A stretch of DNA of 34,017 nt, taken from Spirochaetota bacterium. Its GTDB lineage: Bacteria; Spirochaetota; UBA4802; JAGODF01. A program made the translations under genes and the position numbers. The stretch is from assembly GCA_026419015.1 (NCBI GenBank), contig JAOAAF010000022.1, positions 1 to 34,017 of the forward strand. Direction: 5' to 3'. This document shows, one piece after another, positions 1 to 7,632 of the stretch; within the stretch, counting starts at the first letter, position 1; the number at the start of each line of letters is the position of its first letter. Below the pieces are notes generated by a model. That model did not search any database, was not told where the DNA came from, and saw nothing but the letters and a program-made list of their open reading frames with translations.

Positions 1-19
1 AGATGTGTATAAGAGACAG
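1..19. other. Residual Nextera/Tn5 mosaic-end adapter
   Basis: The first 19 bases, AGATGTGTATAAGAGACAG, are identical to the Tn5 transposase mosaic end used in Nextera tagmentation libraries. The dnaB reading frame that enters from the right matches the DnaB family only up to base 20 or so. The bases should be treated as untrimmed sequencing adapter at the contig edge, not as a biological transposon end. Confidence 0.95.
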
Positions 20-224
20 CTTTTACTGTTAAAAGGTCAATCGGTGCATTTTTTCTGTCGAGTTCTAAGATTGCTTCGTAGATTGAGCGATGTCCTTCAA
101 GATAGAAATCCTCCGGTTGGAGGATTCCTATAACTTTTAAAAGAGCTTCTTTGCTCAGCAAAATTGCAGCTAAACACGAAGCTTCCGTTTCGATGTCTTG
201 TGGGGGTACATGTTGAGGTACCAT
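20..224 (-). CDS. dnaB: Replicative DNA helicase DnaB, N-terminal fragment (contig edge)
   Basis: This ORF is too short for the supplied track. Read on the minus strand from the ATG at 224-222 it gives MVPQHVPPQDIETEAS, then LAAILLSKEAL, and later PEDFYLEGHRSIYEAIL and PIDLLTV. This is the standard N-terminal domain of DnaB, which mediates hexamer assembly and primase contact; the C-terminal RecA-like ATPase lies beyond the contig. The start is 3 nt after the rplI stop codon, with an AAGGATT ribosome-binding sequence inside the rplI 3' end, so the two are probably translationally coupled. The rplI-dnaB order is a conserved arrangement. The final codons at the left edge are adapter-derived. 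Confidence 0.93.
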
Positions 225-227
225 GTA

Positions 228-671
228 CTAATCCTTTTCGACAATAATTGAAAGATCTGCATGTAAACCGTCTTCAAGTTTGATTGTTGCTTTAAAGGTA
301 CCCAATTCCTTTATTGGGGAATCTAATTGAATTTTGCGCTTGTCAATTTCAAATCCCATTTCGCGCAGCTTTTTAGCAATGTCCATTGAAGTGATAGATC
401 CATAGAGCTTGCCCTCTTCGCCGGCAAGGGCGGTAAATTTCAATTCTCTGCCATTTAGAGTGTTTGCCAATTTTTCGCTTTCTTTGCGGCGCTTTTCTTT
501 TTTAATTTTAATTAATCGCTTTTGGTGTTCAATAGCTTTTTTGCTGGCTTCATTTGCCACAATAACCAATTTTTTTGGTATGAGATAATTGCGTGCGTAC
601 CCATCCGAAACTTCTTTAAGATCGCCGGCTTCGCCGAGGTTTGCAATGTCTTTTTGTAGAATTACTTTCAT
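228..671 (-). CDS. rplI: 50S ribosomal protein L9
   Basis: Large-subunit ribosomal protein L9, which binds 23S rRNA domain V near the L1 stalk and helps maintain reading frame. The 147 residues match the usual length of about 150. The N-terminal globular domain starts MKVILQKDIANLGEAGD and contains the family signature VSDGYARNYLIPK; a Lys-rich connecting helix (residues about 45-75) precedes the C-terminal domain. A strong AAGGAG site lies 8-9 nt ahead of the ATG at 671. It sits between the DUF2232 gene and dnaB, the usual position. No oddities seen. Confidence 0.98.
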   Translation of the reverse strand: MKVILQKDIANLGEAGDLKEVSDGYARNYLIPKKLVIVANEASKKAIEHQKRLIKIKKEKRRKESEKLANTLNGRELKFTALAGEEGKLYGSITSMDIAKKLREMGFEIDKRKIQLDSPIKELGTFKATIKLEDGLHADLSIIVEKD

Positions 672-717
672 AGTTTATTCTCCTTATGCGAAAAAATACG
701 AGAAATTCATTTACTTA

Positions 718-1608
718 CTACCATAGGTTGTTGGCATTTTCTGAATCTTCAAGTTTACGAAAATCTGCCCAAAAGTCAATAGCACCAATGCTTGCGAGAA
801 TGATGAACAAAAGGATTAACATTTCATTAAAAAATATTACTAACATTGCAAGCATTGCAAATATAATTTTTACAGAAAAGCCTTTTTTTAGCGCAAAGTA
901 TTTTATTATCCCTATTGCCTGCACAGTGTATAAATTCGTAAATACGAGTGCCGTGTTCAAACATATTGCATGAATAATTGGATATGATACCGCATCGATG
1001 AGGAGCGTTCCCAACCACCCAGCAATTAAACAATAAATTAAATAGTCGTTTAATTTGAAAAATTCAACTCCTTTTGTAAGTTTTACATCTTTTGATATAA
1101 AGATTTTAATGAAAATTCGGACAATTGAAAAGCCAAATGCGGCAAACAACATTGCGTTTAAGAAGTACGAAAATGGTATGATAGTCCTAATAAGCACATT
1201 TGCGGCATCGAATGTCGTTTTTAATTCGTTTTTTTTATCGATGGGCATATCAGAGTTTTGGAGATATTCCATAAACTGCATCCGCGATTGTTCGTATAAA
1301 TCGATTCCTTTTAAAAATTTTAATAAATAAAAATTTGCTAATAACACAATGCATACTGCCAAAGTAGCATATATCAGGTAAAATTGATATGGTTTGTTAT
1401 ACTTCAATGAGAAGGCGCTGAATATACCGATGATAATTGCTATGACCAGCATGGGAAAAAATTCAGCACTTATTTTATATAGAAAAAAACCTGCGACAAG
1501 AATACCTGCACTTACCAAAAGGGTTTTCGCTCCCCATTTGTAAAAGCACATGGCCGTAGCAACCATAATCGATGCGCCAATTAATGATGCAAAAAGTATC
1601 GAATACAA
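718..1608 (-). CDS. DUF2232-family polytopic membrane protein
   Basis: A 296-residue protein with about eight hydrophobic segments and a charged loop around residues 100-140. It ends GAIDFWADFRK, resembling the C-terminal signature of the DUF2232 (YybS-like) family. The position between rpsR and rplI is the common location for this family in several phyla. The function is unknown; substrate-component-like transport roles are only speculative. The track start is a TTG at 1608, 7 nt beyond the rpsR stop, with a weak GAG-type Shine-Dalgarno, consistent with a coupled, low-efficiency start; an internal ATG about 14 codons later would cut into the first membrane helix. Family assignment comes from context plus topology. 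Confidence 0.8.
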   Translation of the reverse strand: MYSILFASLIGASIMVATAMCFYKWGAKTLLVSAGILVAGFFLYKISAEFFPMLVIAIIIGIFSAFSLKYNKPYQFYLIYATLAVCIVLLANFYLLKFLKGIDLYEQSRMQFMEYLQNSDMPIDKKNELKTTFDAANVLIRTIIPFSYFLNAMLFAAFGFSIVRIFIKIFISKDVKLTKGVEFFKLNDYLIYCLIAGWLGTLLIDAVSYPIIHAICLNTALVFTNLYTVQAIGIIKYFALKKGFSVKIIFAMLAMLVIFFNEMLILLFIILASIGAIDFWADFRKLEDSENANNLW

Positions 1609-1615
1609 AACTCGT

Positions 1616-1996
1616 TTACTTTACAACGAATGGTAAAAGAGCAATGATACGTGCTCTCTTAATTTGCTGTGCAACAATGCGCTGGTGTTTGGCACAATTT
1701 CCTGTAATTCTTCGGGGAAGAATTTTCCCGCGGTCTGTGATAAACTTGCTAAGCAGTTCCACATTTTTATAATCAATCACTAAATCCTTGTTCGCACAAA
1801 ACCTGCACGTTTTTCGTTTAAACCTTGTTACTTTTTTCAGCGCATCTCCTTCTTCTTTTTCAGTTTGCTGACGACTTTTCGCATCGACATTTACCTCTTT
1901 CAATATTGTTTCGTTTTGTTTTGACGGTGCTGCTTCTGATGTGAGATGCTCATTTGATGCATGTGAATTTTCTTGAGAAATTATTTCATCTGACAT
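1616..1996 (-). CDS. rpsR: 30S ribosomal protein S18 with acidic N-terminal extension
   Basis: Small-subunit protein S18, partner of S6 on the platform of the 30S subunit. The conserved core is at the C-terminus: [17 protein letters not shown], then [22 protein letters not shown], ending [12 protein letters not shown]. The cysteines of CxxC and GNC fit a metal-binding variant. I prefer the ATG at 1996 over the track start at 2011, because GAGGAG lies just upstream of it and the track start has no such site; this gives 126 residues. S18 is usually 75-90 residues; here about 50 extra residues, rich in Glu, Ser, Asn and Gln, precede the core. It lies downstream of ssb, 128 nt away. Confidence 0.96.
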   Translation of the reverse strand: MSDEIISQENSHASNEHLTSEAAPSKQNETILKEVNVDAKSRQQTEKEEGDALKKVTRFKRKTCRFCANKDLVIDYKNVELLSKFITDRGKILPRRITGNCAKHQRIVAQQIKRARIIALLPFVVK

Positions 1997-2123
1997 TTGG
2001 TTTCTCCTCATACATGGTTTTATTCTTCCTTGTAAAATTTAAATTTGCAAACTATAAATAGCGCGAATATTCTTTAATGATCGATAACAATATAAAAACA
2101 ACATCGTTTTTATTGCGTAATTT

Positions 2124-2552
2124 TCAAAAAGGAATATCATCGTCAGAAAACGGGTGATCTGGTTCGTAACTCGTTTCGGGAGTTTGTGATGGTATATCTG
2201 CATTAGTTGTTTCTTGCAATTGCTTGGGTGAAAGGAATTGAAAATTTTCAATCACGACTTCTACCGCTGAGCGTTTTTGTCCATTTTGATCATCCCACGA
2301 ACGCTGTTGAAGTCTTCCCTCGATGCCTATTCGATGGCCTTTTTTGCAATATTGGGCAATCGCTTCGCCGAGTTTTCCCCATGCGATGCAATTAAAAAAC
2401 GACGTGTATTCCTTTTTTTCTCCAGAAACAGAATAATTGCGCGTATTTGCAATTGTGAAATTAGTAACTGAAGATCCACCTTGTGTGTAACGAAGTTCGG
2501 GATCTTTTACGATTCTTCCAATCAAAATTACCCTGTTGATGTCGCTCGCCAT
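2124..2552 (-). CDS. ssb: Single-stranded DNA-binding protein
   Basis: SSB coats single-stranded DNA during replication and repair and recruits partners through its C-terminal tail. The 142-residue protein has the OB-fold domain (residues 1-105: MASDINRVILIGRIVKDPELRY, later FFNCIAWGKLGEAI and GIEGRLQQRSW), a Gln/Pro/Thr linker, and the acidic tip DDDIPF that binds partner proteins. AAAGGAA lies upstream of the ATG. It is the second gene of the rpsF-ssb-rpsR operon, starting 16 nt after the rpsF stop. Length and motifs are typical. Confidence 0.98.
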   Translation of the reverse strand: MASDINRVILIGRIVKDPELRYTQGGSSVTNFTIANTRNYSVSGEKKEYTSFFNCIAWGKLGEAIAQYCKKGHRIGIEGRLQQRSWDDQNGQKRSAVEVVIENFQFLSPKQLQETTNADIPSQTPETSYEPDHPFSDDDIPF

Positions 2553-2568
2553 TGGTATAGAATTTCCT

Positions 2569-2859
2569 TTATGCAGATTTTGCTTCTTCTATTTTTACAA
2601 ATAAAAATCGGAGAATATCTATCATCAATCTAAATTCAGATGTAAGATTTTTTACTCCTTCAGGGGCAACCTCGATGTGATAAATCAAATAAAAACCTTC
2701 TACGTTGCGATCGATTGGATAGGCGAGTTTTCTTCGCCCCCATTCGTTCACCGATTTTATGTTTGCCCCATGTTTTTGAAAAATTTTTTCTACCATTCCC
2801 CGCGTTTCATTGAGGGTTTCGTTTGGTCGAAGAATGATGGTAAGTTCGTAGCTGTTCAT
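2569..2859 (-). CDS. rpsF: 30S ribosomal protein S6
   Basis: S6 is the platform protein that heterodimerises with S18. The 96 residues start MNSYELTIILRPNET and contain the family hallmarks GRRKLAYPI and GFYLIYHIE, a complete single ferredoxin-like domain. The ATG is preceded by AAAGGAAGG, a strong ribosome-binding site. It heads the minus-strand ribosomal cluster; its leader contains an inverted repeat and a stretch complementary to the ribosome-binding site (annotated separately), which may give autoregulation. Confidence 0.98.
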   Translation of the reverse strand: MNSYELTIILRPNETLNETRGMVEKIFQKHGANIKSVNEWGRRKLAYPIDRNVEGFYLIYHIEVAPEGVKNLTSEFRLMIDILRFLFVKIEEAKSA

Positions 2860-2861
2860 AA

Positions 2862-2920
2862 TACCTTCCTTTGGAAAATTAGAATTTGCTAAAATGCATC
2901 TCGCTTTTAGCAGAAAGGCA
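2862..2920 (-). promoter_or_regulatory. rpsF 5' leader with hairpin and anti-Shine-Dalgarno stretch
   Basis: Read as mRNA, the leader starts near 2920 with GCCTTTC. It is followed by a 7-bp hairpin (GCTAAAA at 2911-2905 pairing with TTTTAGC at 2894-2888) and then the AAAGGAAGG ribosome-binding site. The initial CCUUU can pair with AAAGG of that site, closing an outer stem around the hairpin. S6:S18-binding rpsF leaders are known in bacteria, but I do not see their conserved CCG element, so this may be a different or unrelated structure. Confidence 0.35.
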
Positions 2921-2925
2921 GTACA

Positions 2926-2953
2926 ACGATATAAAAAGTGGCATTTTTTGCAA
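2926..2953 (-). promoter_or_regulatory. Candidate promoter of the rpsF operon
   Basis: On the minus strand TTGCAA (2953-2948) is followed after 16 bp by TATCGT (2931-2926). This would start transcription near 2920 and give a leader of about 60 nt. The -10 is a modest match. Placement between the upstream gene's terminator and rpsF supports it. Confidence 0.4.
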
Positions 2954-3030
2954 GAAATTTTTCACGCACTCAGTGGCAAATTCATTCAGATTATTGGATT
3001 TAAGTGGAAGACATAAAGACAAAAAAAATG

Positions 3031-3064
3031 AAAATACCTGCCGCAAAAGGGCAGGTATTTTTTT
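3031..3064 (-). terminator. Rho-independent terminator of the acyl-CoA dehydrogenase gene
   Basis: An inverted repeat ATACCTGCC / GGCAGGTAT with a short GC-containing loop is flanked by A/T runs on both sides. It lies 27 nt beyond the stop of the minus-strand dehydrogenase gene and upstream of the rpsF promoter, so it insulates the two units. The T-rich flank exists in both directions. Confidence 0.85.
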
Positions 3065-3090
3065 GATGAAGTATTTGTGAACTACGAATG

Positions 3091-4239
3091 CTAACCTTTT
3101 AATTCGTTATTCGCAATCACAAGCCGTTGGATTTCAGACGTTCCTTCGTATATTTCAGTAATGCGCGCATCACGGTAATATCGTTCAACGGGATAGTCTT
3201 TTATATAGCCGTATCCGCCGAATATTTGCAGCGCTTTGTGCGTTACCCGATGTGAGGTTTCTGAGGCAAAAAGTTTTGCCATGGCCGAATATTTTGAATA
3301 ACGCTGTCGCTCGCCAGTATTCAAAAATGTTGCTGCCTGATATACCAAAAGACGGGCAGCTTCAATTTCGGTTGCCATATCTGCAATCATCCATTGAATA
3401 GCTTGGAAACTCGATATGGATTTCCCAAACTGTTTTCGCTCCATGGCATATTGCTTCGCAGCTTCAAATGCTGCTTGTGCGATTCCTACTGCTTGTGCAG
3501 CGATACCTACTCTTCCACCATCGAGAGTATGCATCGCAATTTTAAAACCTTCGCCTTTTTTGCCGAGTAGGTTTTCTTCGGGAATTTCGCAATTATCAAA
3601 CACAAGCTCTGTTGTTGAAGAAGCGCATATTCCAAGCTTGTTTTCTGTTTTCCCAACGCTAAAGCCCGGCGTTCCTTTTTCGACAATGAAAAAAGACAAA
3701 CCTTTATGGCCAAGGCCTTTTTCTGTTACTGCTGTGATAACTGCGACATCTGCCACGCCACCGTTTGTAATGAAGTTTTTTGTGCCATTGAGAATCCATT
3801 TGCCATTCTTGAATTCAGCAGTTGTTTTCGTTCCTGCTGCATCCGAACCTGCTTCTGGCTCTGTGATGCCGAAACAGCCAATCCATTCTCCTGTACATAG
3901 TTTTGGGAGATATTTCATTTTTTGTTCTTCAGTTCCGAAATAGTAAATGGGAGAAAGGCATAATGAATTGTGCGCGGAACAAATAACACCTGTCGAAGCA
4001 CATCCGCGCGAAAGTTCTTCTATCGCAATCGCATACGAAAGGTAATCCATTCCTGCACCGTTATATTTTTCAGGATATACAATGCCCATCAATCCCATTT
4101 CGCCCATTTTCTTTACGTGTTCCCATGGAAATTCATGGGTGCGATCGTAATGTTCAGCTTTTGGTTTAAGTTCGTTTTCAGCGAAACTTCTGCACATGTC
4201 TTTTAGCATTTGCTGTTCATCTGTTAATTTGAAGTCCAT
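3091..4239 (-). CDS. Acyl-CoA dehydrogenase (short-chain/butyryl-CoA type)
   Basis: FAD enzyme that introduces the alpha-beta double bond into acyl-CoA, passing electrons to electron-transfer flavoprotein. The 382 residues show the full family architecture: N-terminal helices (DFKLTDEQQMLKDMCRSFAE), the signature CFGITEPEAGSDA near residue 125, and the C-terminal signature around QIFGGYGY. The catalytic base Glu is about residue 365 in YEGTSEIQ, the position used by short- and medium-chain enzymes. A CTCCTT complement (AAGGAG) precedes the ATG. It is transcribed alone, with its own terminator. The glutaconate-type CoA-transferase at 16885-18783 could feed the same acyl-CoA pathway but is not linked. 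Chain-length specificity cannot be read from sequence. Confidence 0.95.
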   Translation of the reverse strand: MDFKLTDEQQMLKDMCRSFAENELKPKAEHYDRTHEFPWEHVKKMGEMGLMGIVYPEKYNGAGMDYLSYAIAIEELSRGCASTGVICSAHNSLCLSPIYYFGTEEQKMKYLPKLCTGEWIGCFGITEPEAGSDAAGTKTTAEFKNGKWILNGTKNFITNGGVADVAVITAVTEKGLGHKGLSFFIVEKGTPGFSVGKTENKLGICASSTTELVFDNCEIPEENLLGKKGEGFKIAMHTLDGGRVGIAAQAVGIAQAAFEAAKQYAMERKQFGKSISSFQAIQWMIADMATEIEAARLLVYQAATFLNTGERQRYSKYSAMAKLFASETSHRVTHKALQIFGGYGYIKDYPVERYYRDARITEIYEGTSEIQRLVIANNELKG

Positions 4240-4361
4240 AAGTTGCTCCTTATCTCAAAAGTTTTTTGTTTACATCTGCTCACATGTTGGTAATAAAACC
4301 ACTCTCCTTGTAGCGACCGATGCGGTGTTATTCGTGAATTGTCATAAATATGGACGCACAT

Positions 4362-4439
4362 AAGGGCACTTTTTGTCAAGGCAATTCAGCGAAAAAATAG
4401 TTGTTGCCATGCGAAAATACAAATGCACCATAGCAACAA
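4362..4439. promoter_or_regulatory. Divergent intergenic control region with imperfect inverted repeat
   Basis: The 258 bp between the minus-strand dehydrogenase and the plus-strand lipoprotein gene hold a consensus TTGACA on the minus strand (complement of TGTCAA near 4375) without a convincing -10 at normal spacing. There is also an 11-bp inverted repeat, TTGTTGCCATG at 4401-4411 and CATAGCAACAA at 4429-4439, with one mismatch. The repeat could be an operator shared by both directions or an RNA hairpin in a plus-strand leader. Confidence 0.35.
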
Positions 4440-4497
4440 TTACATCGGAGGGTAACCACTTTTGTGTAGTATTGATTTTTTATTTTTATGGGGGATT

Positions 4498-5559
4498 ATG
4501 AGAAAGAAGTGTGCGATTTTTATATGTGGCTTGATTTTTGTATTTGCCTGTGGTTCTTGGAAAATAACCACCTACACAAGCAGTGTTCTTTGTGCCATTG
4601 AAAATGGTATTGAACCAGGCAAGGTGAAGCTTGTATTTGGCGATGATGGCATTTTCGATCTCACATTTGGGATTAAGGTTTTTCGCGGGAGAATTTACCT
4701 TACTGACAATGCGTTAAAGCGCCTGCAGGTATTCGCTCGTGATGGGTCGTTGGAATTATTCATTGGTCCTAAGGGATCTGCGCTGCCAAAATCGAGCGAT
4801 GTGAGGAGTTCTTATTTTAATTTTAGCGTAATGGGGAATTTGGTTATTGATTCGAAAGATAGGTTATATGTACAAAATCGAATCGTCCCTTCTGAGTCTT
4901 CAGGAAGCGATGAACTCGATTTTTCTCCTTCATACATTCTCGCATTCGATAAATCGGGTGCATTGCAATATACGCTTGGCCGTCATGGAGCACCAAATAT
5001 CCCATTCGATTTTATCGAAAGCATTGAAGTGGATAGATCCGATCGCCTTTTTGTCGTTTCGAGAAAATTCAACAACTGGACGGTAAGCCGTTTTCACGAG
5101 CAAAAGCTGACATTTAGCGAGAGCTTTTCGAATTCCAATTTCGTCGATCAGGAACACGACAAAACTAATGAGGGGAAAATCGATTGCATCAAGATTTTAA
5201 GCGATGGTGAAGATTTTTTGATATCTGTTGCATATTACCACGGATTGCGTTTTAAATATCGAAAAATTTATCACTATTCAATTAAAGATCGTAAAATCAC
5301 GCGAACGTTAGTAGATTTGCCAGATCCGAAAAATGAGATATTTGCTGTAGTTGAGGATTCCCAACTTTACCTGTGGAATGTGGAAGAACGGCGCACACGG
5401 TTTATGGTGCTGAATTTTTCGGGAAATATCGATCACAATATTTTGTTGAAATTTGACGAACGGCGATATTTCTATCAGGATATTCTTCTCGATGATTCTG
5501 CGGCGTTTTATTCTTTTCGGGTGAACAAAAACAATGTGGAAGTTCTGGAGTGGAAGTGA
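4498..5559 (+). CDS. Beta-propeller (NHL-like) lipoprotein, resembling LIC_12708 family
   Basis: A predicted lipoprotein of 353 residues. The track start at 4462 is replaced by the ATG at 4498, which has GGGGGA immediately upstream and directly begins a signal peptide: MRKKCAIFICGLIFVFAC with lipobox VFAC. The mature part contains repeated propeller-type strands such as GRIYLTDNALKRLQVFARDG, LVIDSKDRLYVQNR and EVDRSDRLFVVSRK, suggesting a six-bladed propeller. It resembles leptospiral LIC_12708-type proteins, from memory only. Function unknown; a surface or periplasmic scaffold is possible. Its stop codon TGA overlaps the ATG of nnr (TGATG), so the two are translationally coupled, although no biochemical link is obvious. 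Confidence 0.78.
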   Translation: MRKKCAIFICGLIFVFACGSWKITTYTSSVLCAIENGIEPGKVKLVFGDDGIFDLTFGIKVFRGRIYLTDNALKRLQVFARDGSLELFIGPKGSALPKSSDVRSSYFNFSVMGNLVIDSKDRLYVQNRIVPSESSGSDELDFSPSYILAFDKSGALQYTLGRHGAPNIPFDFIESIEVDRSDRLFVVSRKFNNWTVSRFHEQKLTFSESFSNSNFVDQEHDKTNEGKIDCIKILSDGEDFLISVAYYHGLRFKYRKIYHYSIKDRKITRTLVDLPDPKNEIFAVVEDSQLYLWNVEERRTRFMVLNFSGNIDHNILLKFDERRYFYQDILLDDSAAFYSFRVNKNNVEVLEWK

Positions 5560-7163
5560 TGAAAGTGGTCACAGCTGAACAGATGCGCCACATCGATGCA
5601 GAAACGATACACCGTTTTGGGATTCCCCCCGAAGTGCTCATGGCGTATGCGGGAAGGGTTGCGGCAAACTATATCCTGGATGAATATGCGCAGATCGTGG
5701 ATATTGCCGTCGTGTGCGGTTCAGGTAACAATGGAGGAGATGGATTTGTCATCGCATATTTGCTTTCAAATAGCGGAAAGAATGTTAAAGTTTTTTTTGT
5801 TGGCGAAGAAGAAAAGCTATCGGAAAGCGCACGCATATATTGTCGCCTCTGCAAAAATGCAGGAATATCAGTTGTGCCATTTTCCGAAGAAAATGTCGAC
5901 GAAATTATAAAAAGTCCATTGGTCGTCGATGCTATCGTGGGAACAGGATTTTGCGGAAGCGCACGTGGAAACGTGGCGCGCGCAATCGCAGCAATCAACA
6001 AAAGCGATGGTATTGTCATTTCAATTGATGTGCCAAGTGGCTTACCTGCTGATGGAGAGGCTCCAAACGGTGAAGCAGTGTATGCTGATGTTACCATCAC
6101 CATTGGCCTTCCAAAAATTTCCCTTGTGACTTATCCAGGAAAGCAATATGCGGGAAAATTGGTTCTTGCAGATATTGGTTTCCCGCGTTCGCTGTGTGAA
6201 TCGAGCGAATTGAAGTCGGAATTAATTGACGAACAATACATCGCAACGCAATTCCCATATTCGCGCGATCCCGACGCGCACAAACGCTCGTGGGCACATG
6301 TGCTGTTTGTCGGGGGATTCGATGGCATGGAAGGTGCCCTTCTGCTTGCAACAACGGCTTTTTTTGAAACAGGGGGAAGTATCGCAACAGCCCTTACCAC
6401 AGCAAGTGCGAGAAATGTCATTGCAGGCAAAATACCTGAACTAATGACAGCGGCAATTGCGCCCAACAAAGCGCTGAATGAAATCATTGAAAAACGTGAT
6501 CACATTAATTTCAACGATAACATTTTAAATGACGTCAAATCCGCGTTGAACGATTTTTTTTCTCAACAAAAACAGTTTGGAATTGTTGTCATAGGACCTG
6601 GGATGGGACGCGGAGTTTTTTCGAAAGTTGTATTTGAAGTGCTTGTTGAAGAAGTCTGGCGTTTTGGAATAACAGGCATGATTATCGACGGCGATGGGCT
6701 ATTTCATCTTGCGAACTTTATTAACGAAAAGAAATCGGTAAACGGCAATGTCCTCATCACACCGCATTTCCTTGAAGCATCGCGAATTTATGGGAAAACG
6801 GTCGAAGAAATAAAAAGAAATCGATTTCAGGCTGCGCTTGAGCTTTCAAGGCACTGCAATTCGGTAGTTCTTTTGAAAGGTCCAGCCACAATTGTGACAA
6901 ACGGAATTGAAAGTTTAATCAACACGACGGGAAATCAGGCGTTAGCAACAGCAGGTTCTGGAGATGTGCTCTGTGGGATTATCGCCGCGCTTGCAAGCAG
7001 AGGGATCACGCTTATGGAAGCAGCTGCGCTTGGCGCATGGATTCATGGTCGCGCAGCAGATCTTTATGTTCGCGCGACGGGGAAAAATGCCATGAGAGCA
7101 ACAGATATTGTGAAGTACATTGGCGAGGTGTTGCGAAGCATTCATGAACGTCGCTTCTGTTAG
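5559..7163 (+). CDS. nnr: Bifunctional NAD(P)H-hydrate epimerase / ADP-dependent dehydratase
   Basis: Cytoplasmic metabolite-repair enzyme: the N-terminal domain epimerises R-NAD(P)HX to S-NAD(P)HX, and the C-terminal ribokinase-like domain dehydrates the S form back to NAD(P)H using ADP. I use the ATG at 5559, overlapping the previous stop, with GGAG upstream, instead of the GTG at 5550; this gives 534 residues. The epimerase part shows VVCGSGNNGGDGFVIAYLL and SIDVPSGLPADGE. The dehydratase part shows GPGMGR, a DGDGL motif, LITPHFLEASR and TAGSGDVLCG. Both halves look intact, and the length is normal for the fused bacterial form. Confidence 0.96.
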   Translation: MKVVTAEQMRHIDAETIHRFGIPPEVLMAYAGRVAANYILDEYAQIVDIAVVCGSGNNGGDGFVIAYLLSNSGKNVKVFFVGEEEKLSESARIYCRLCKNAGISVVPFSEENVDEIIKSPLVVDAIVGTGFCGSARGNVARAIAAINKSDGIVISIDVPSGLPADGEAPNGEAVYADVTITIGLPKISLVTYPGKQYAGKLVLADIGFPRSLCESSELKSELIDEQYIATQFPYSRDPDAHKRSWAHVLFVGGFDGMEGALLLATTAFFETGGSIATALTTASARNVIAGKIPELMTAAIAPNKALNEIIEKRDHINFNDNILNDVKSALNDFFSQQKQFGIVVIGPGMGRGVFSKVVFEVLVEEVWRFGITGMIIDGDGLFHLANFINEKKSVNGNVLITPHFLEASRIYGKTVEEIKRNRFQAALELSRHCNSVVLLKGPATIVTNGIESLINTTGNQALATAGSGDVLCGIIAALASRGITLMEAAALGAWIHGRAADLYVRATGKNAMRATDIVKYIGEVLRSIHERRFC

Positions 7164-7201
7164 TAAAGTAGGAGTTAAGATTAAGTGGTATGTGTTAGAT
7201 A

Positions 7202-7555
7202 ATGAGTAAAGCGAGATGGGTAAAAATATTTTCTTTTATACTTATTTTCGTTTTTGTAGTGAATGCAGTTCGAGATTCGTTGTTCTCTATTGCATTTCTT
7301 TCGCGAGTTTATGCGCAAGACAAAAAGGATCGTTGTCACAATTGCGATGAGGACAAAAAAAGTAAAAATCCCATTTGCGCATTTACATATATTGCCTTGT
7401 TTTTTTGGTATTCGATGATGGCCATCGCCTGTGCGGTTGCAATTGTGATGGATCTTACAACAGGTTTTACGCAAGGGTTCACTGCATCGTTTATCGAGTG
7501 GTTTATTGATTCAACGAACAAACTATCGCGTTTTTTTCGTTCTATTGGGTGTTGA
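7202..7555 (+). CDS. Small hypothetical membrane protein with Cys-containing loop
   Basis: I do not recognise this 117-residue protein. It has a hydrophobic N-terminal segment (residues about 8-35, possibly a signal anchor or signal peptide ending near VYAQ), a short hydrophilic stretch DKKDRCHNCDEDKKSKN with a CxxC pair and a further Cys, a second membrane segment (about 63-85), and an amphipathic tail. It lies 38 nt after nnr in the same direction. The ribosome-binding site is weak, so the start is not certain. The Cys cluster could bind metal or be redox active, but nothing proves it. Confidence 0.6.
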   Translation: MSKARWVKIFSFILIFVFVVNAVRDSLFSIAFLSRVYAQDKKDRCHNCDEDKKSKNPICAFTYIALFFWYSMMAIACAVAIVMDLTTGFTQGFTASFIEWFIDSTNKLSRFFRSIGC

Positions 7556-7573
7556 GGATTTGCGAAAAAATGC

Positions 7574-7601
7574 TTGTCATTAATTGTTAAAACTGTATAC
7601 T
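7574..7601 (+). promoter_or_regulatory. Promoter of the AsmA/lipoprotein cassette
   Basis: TTGTCA at 7574-7579 is followed by 16 bp and TATACT at 7596-7601, a good sigma-70-type match. It lies 32 bp before the AsmA-like start codon and 19 bp after the stop of the preceding small membrane gene. TAGGGGAT near 7618-7625 serves as ribosome-binding site. Confidence 0.7.
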
Positions 7602-7632
7602 GAATATCCCATTACAGTAGGGGATAGTTGTC

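Noticed and set aside
3416-3943. 175-aa plus-strand ORF opposite the acyl-CoA dehydrogenase
   Set aside because: Shadow of a well-conserved enzyme; the composition (Pro/Ser/Phe) is typical of antisense frames.
4289-4302. TGGT-N6-ACCA near the acyl-CoA dehydrogenase start as a second FadR-type site
   Set aside because: The half-site spacing is 6 instead of 3, which does not fit the family consensus.
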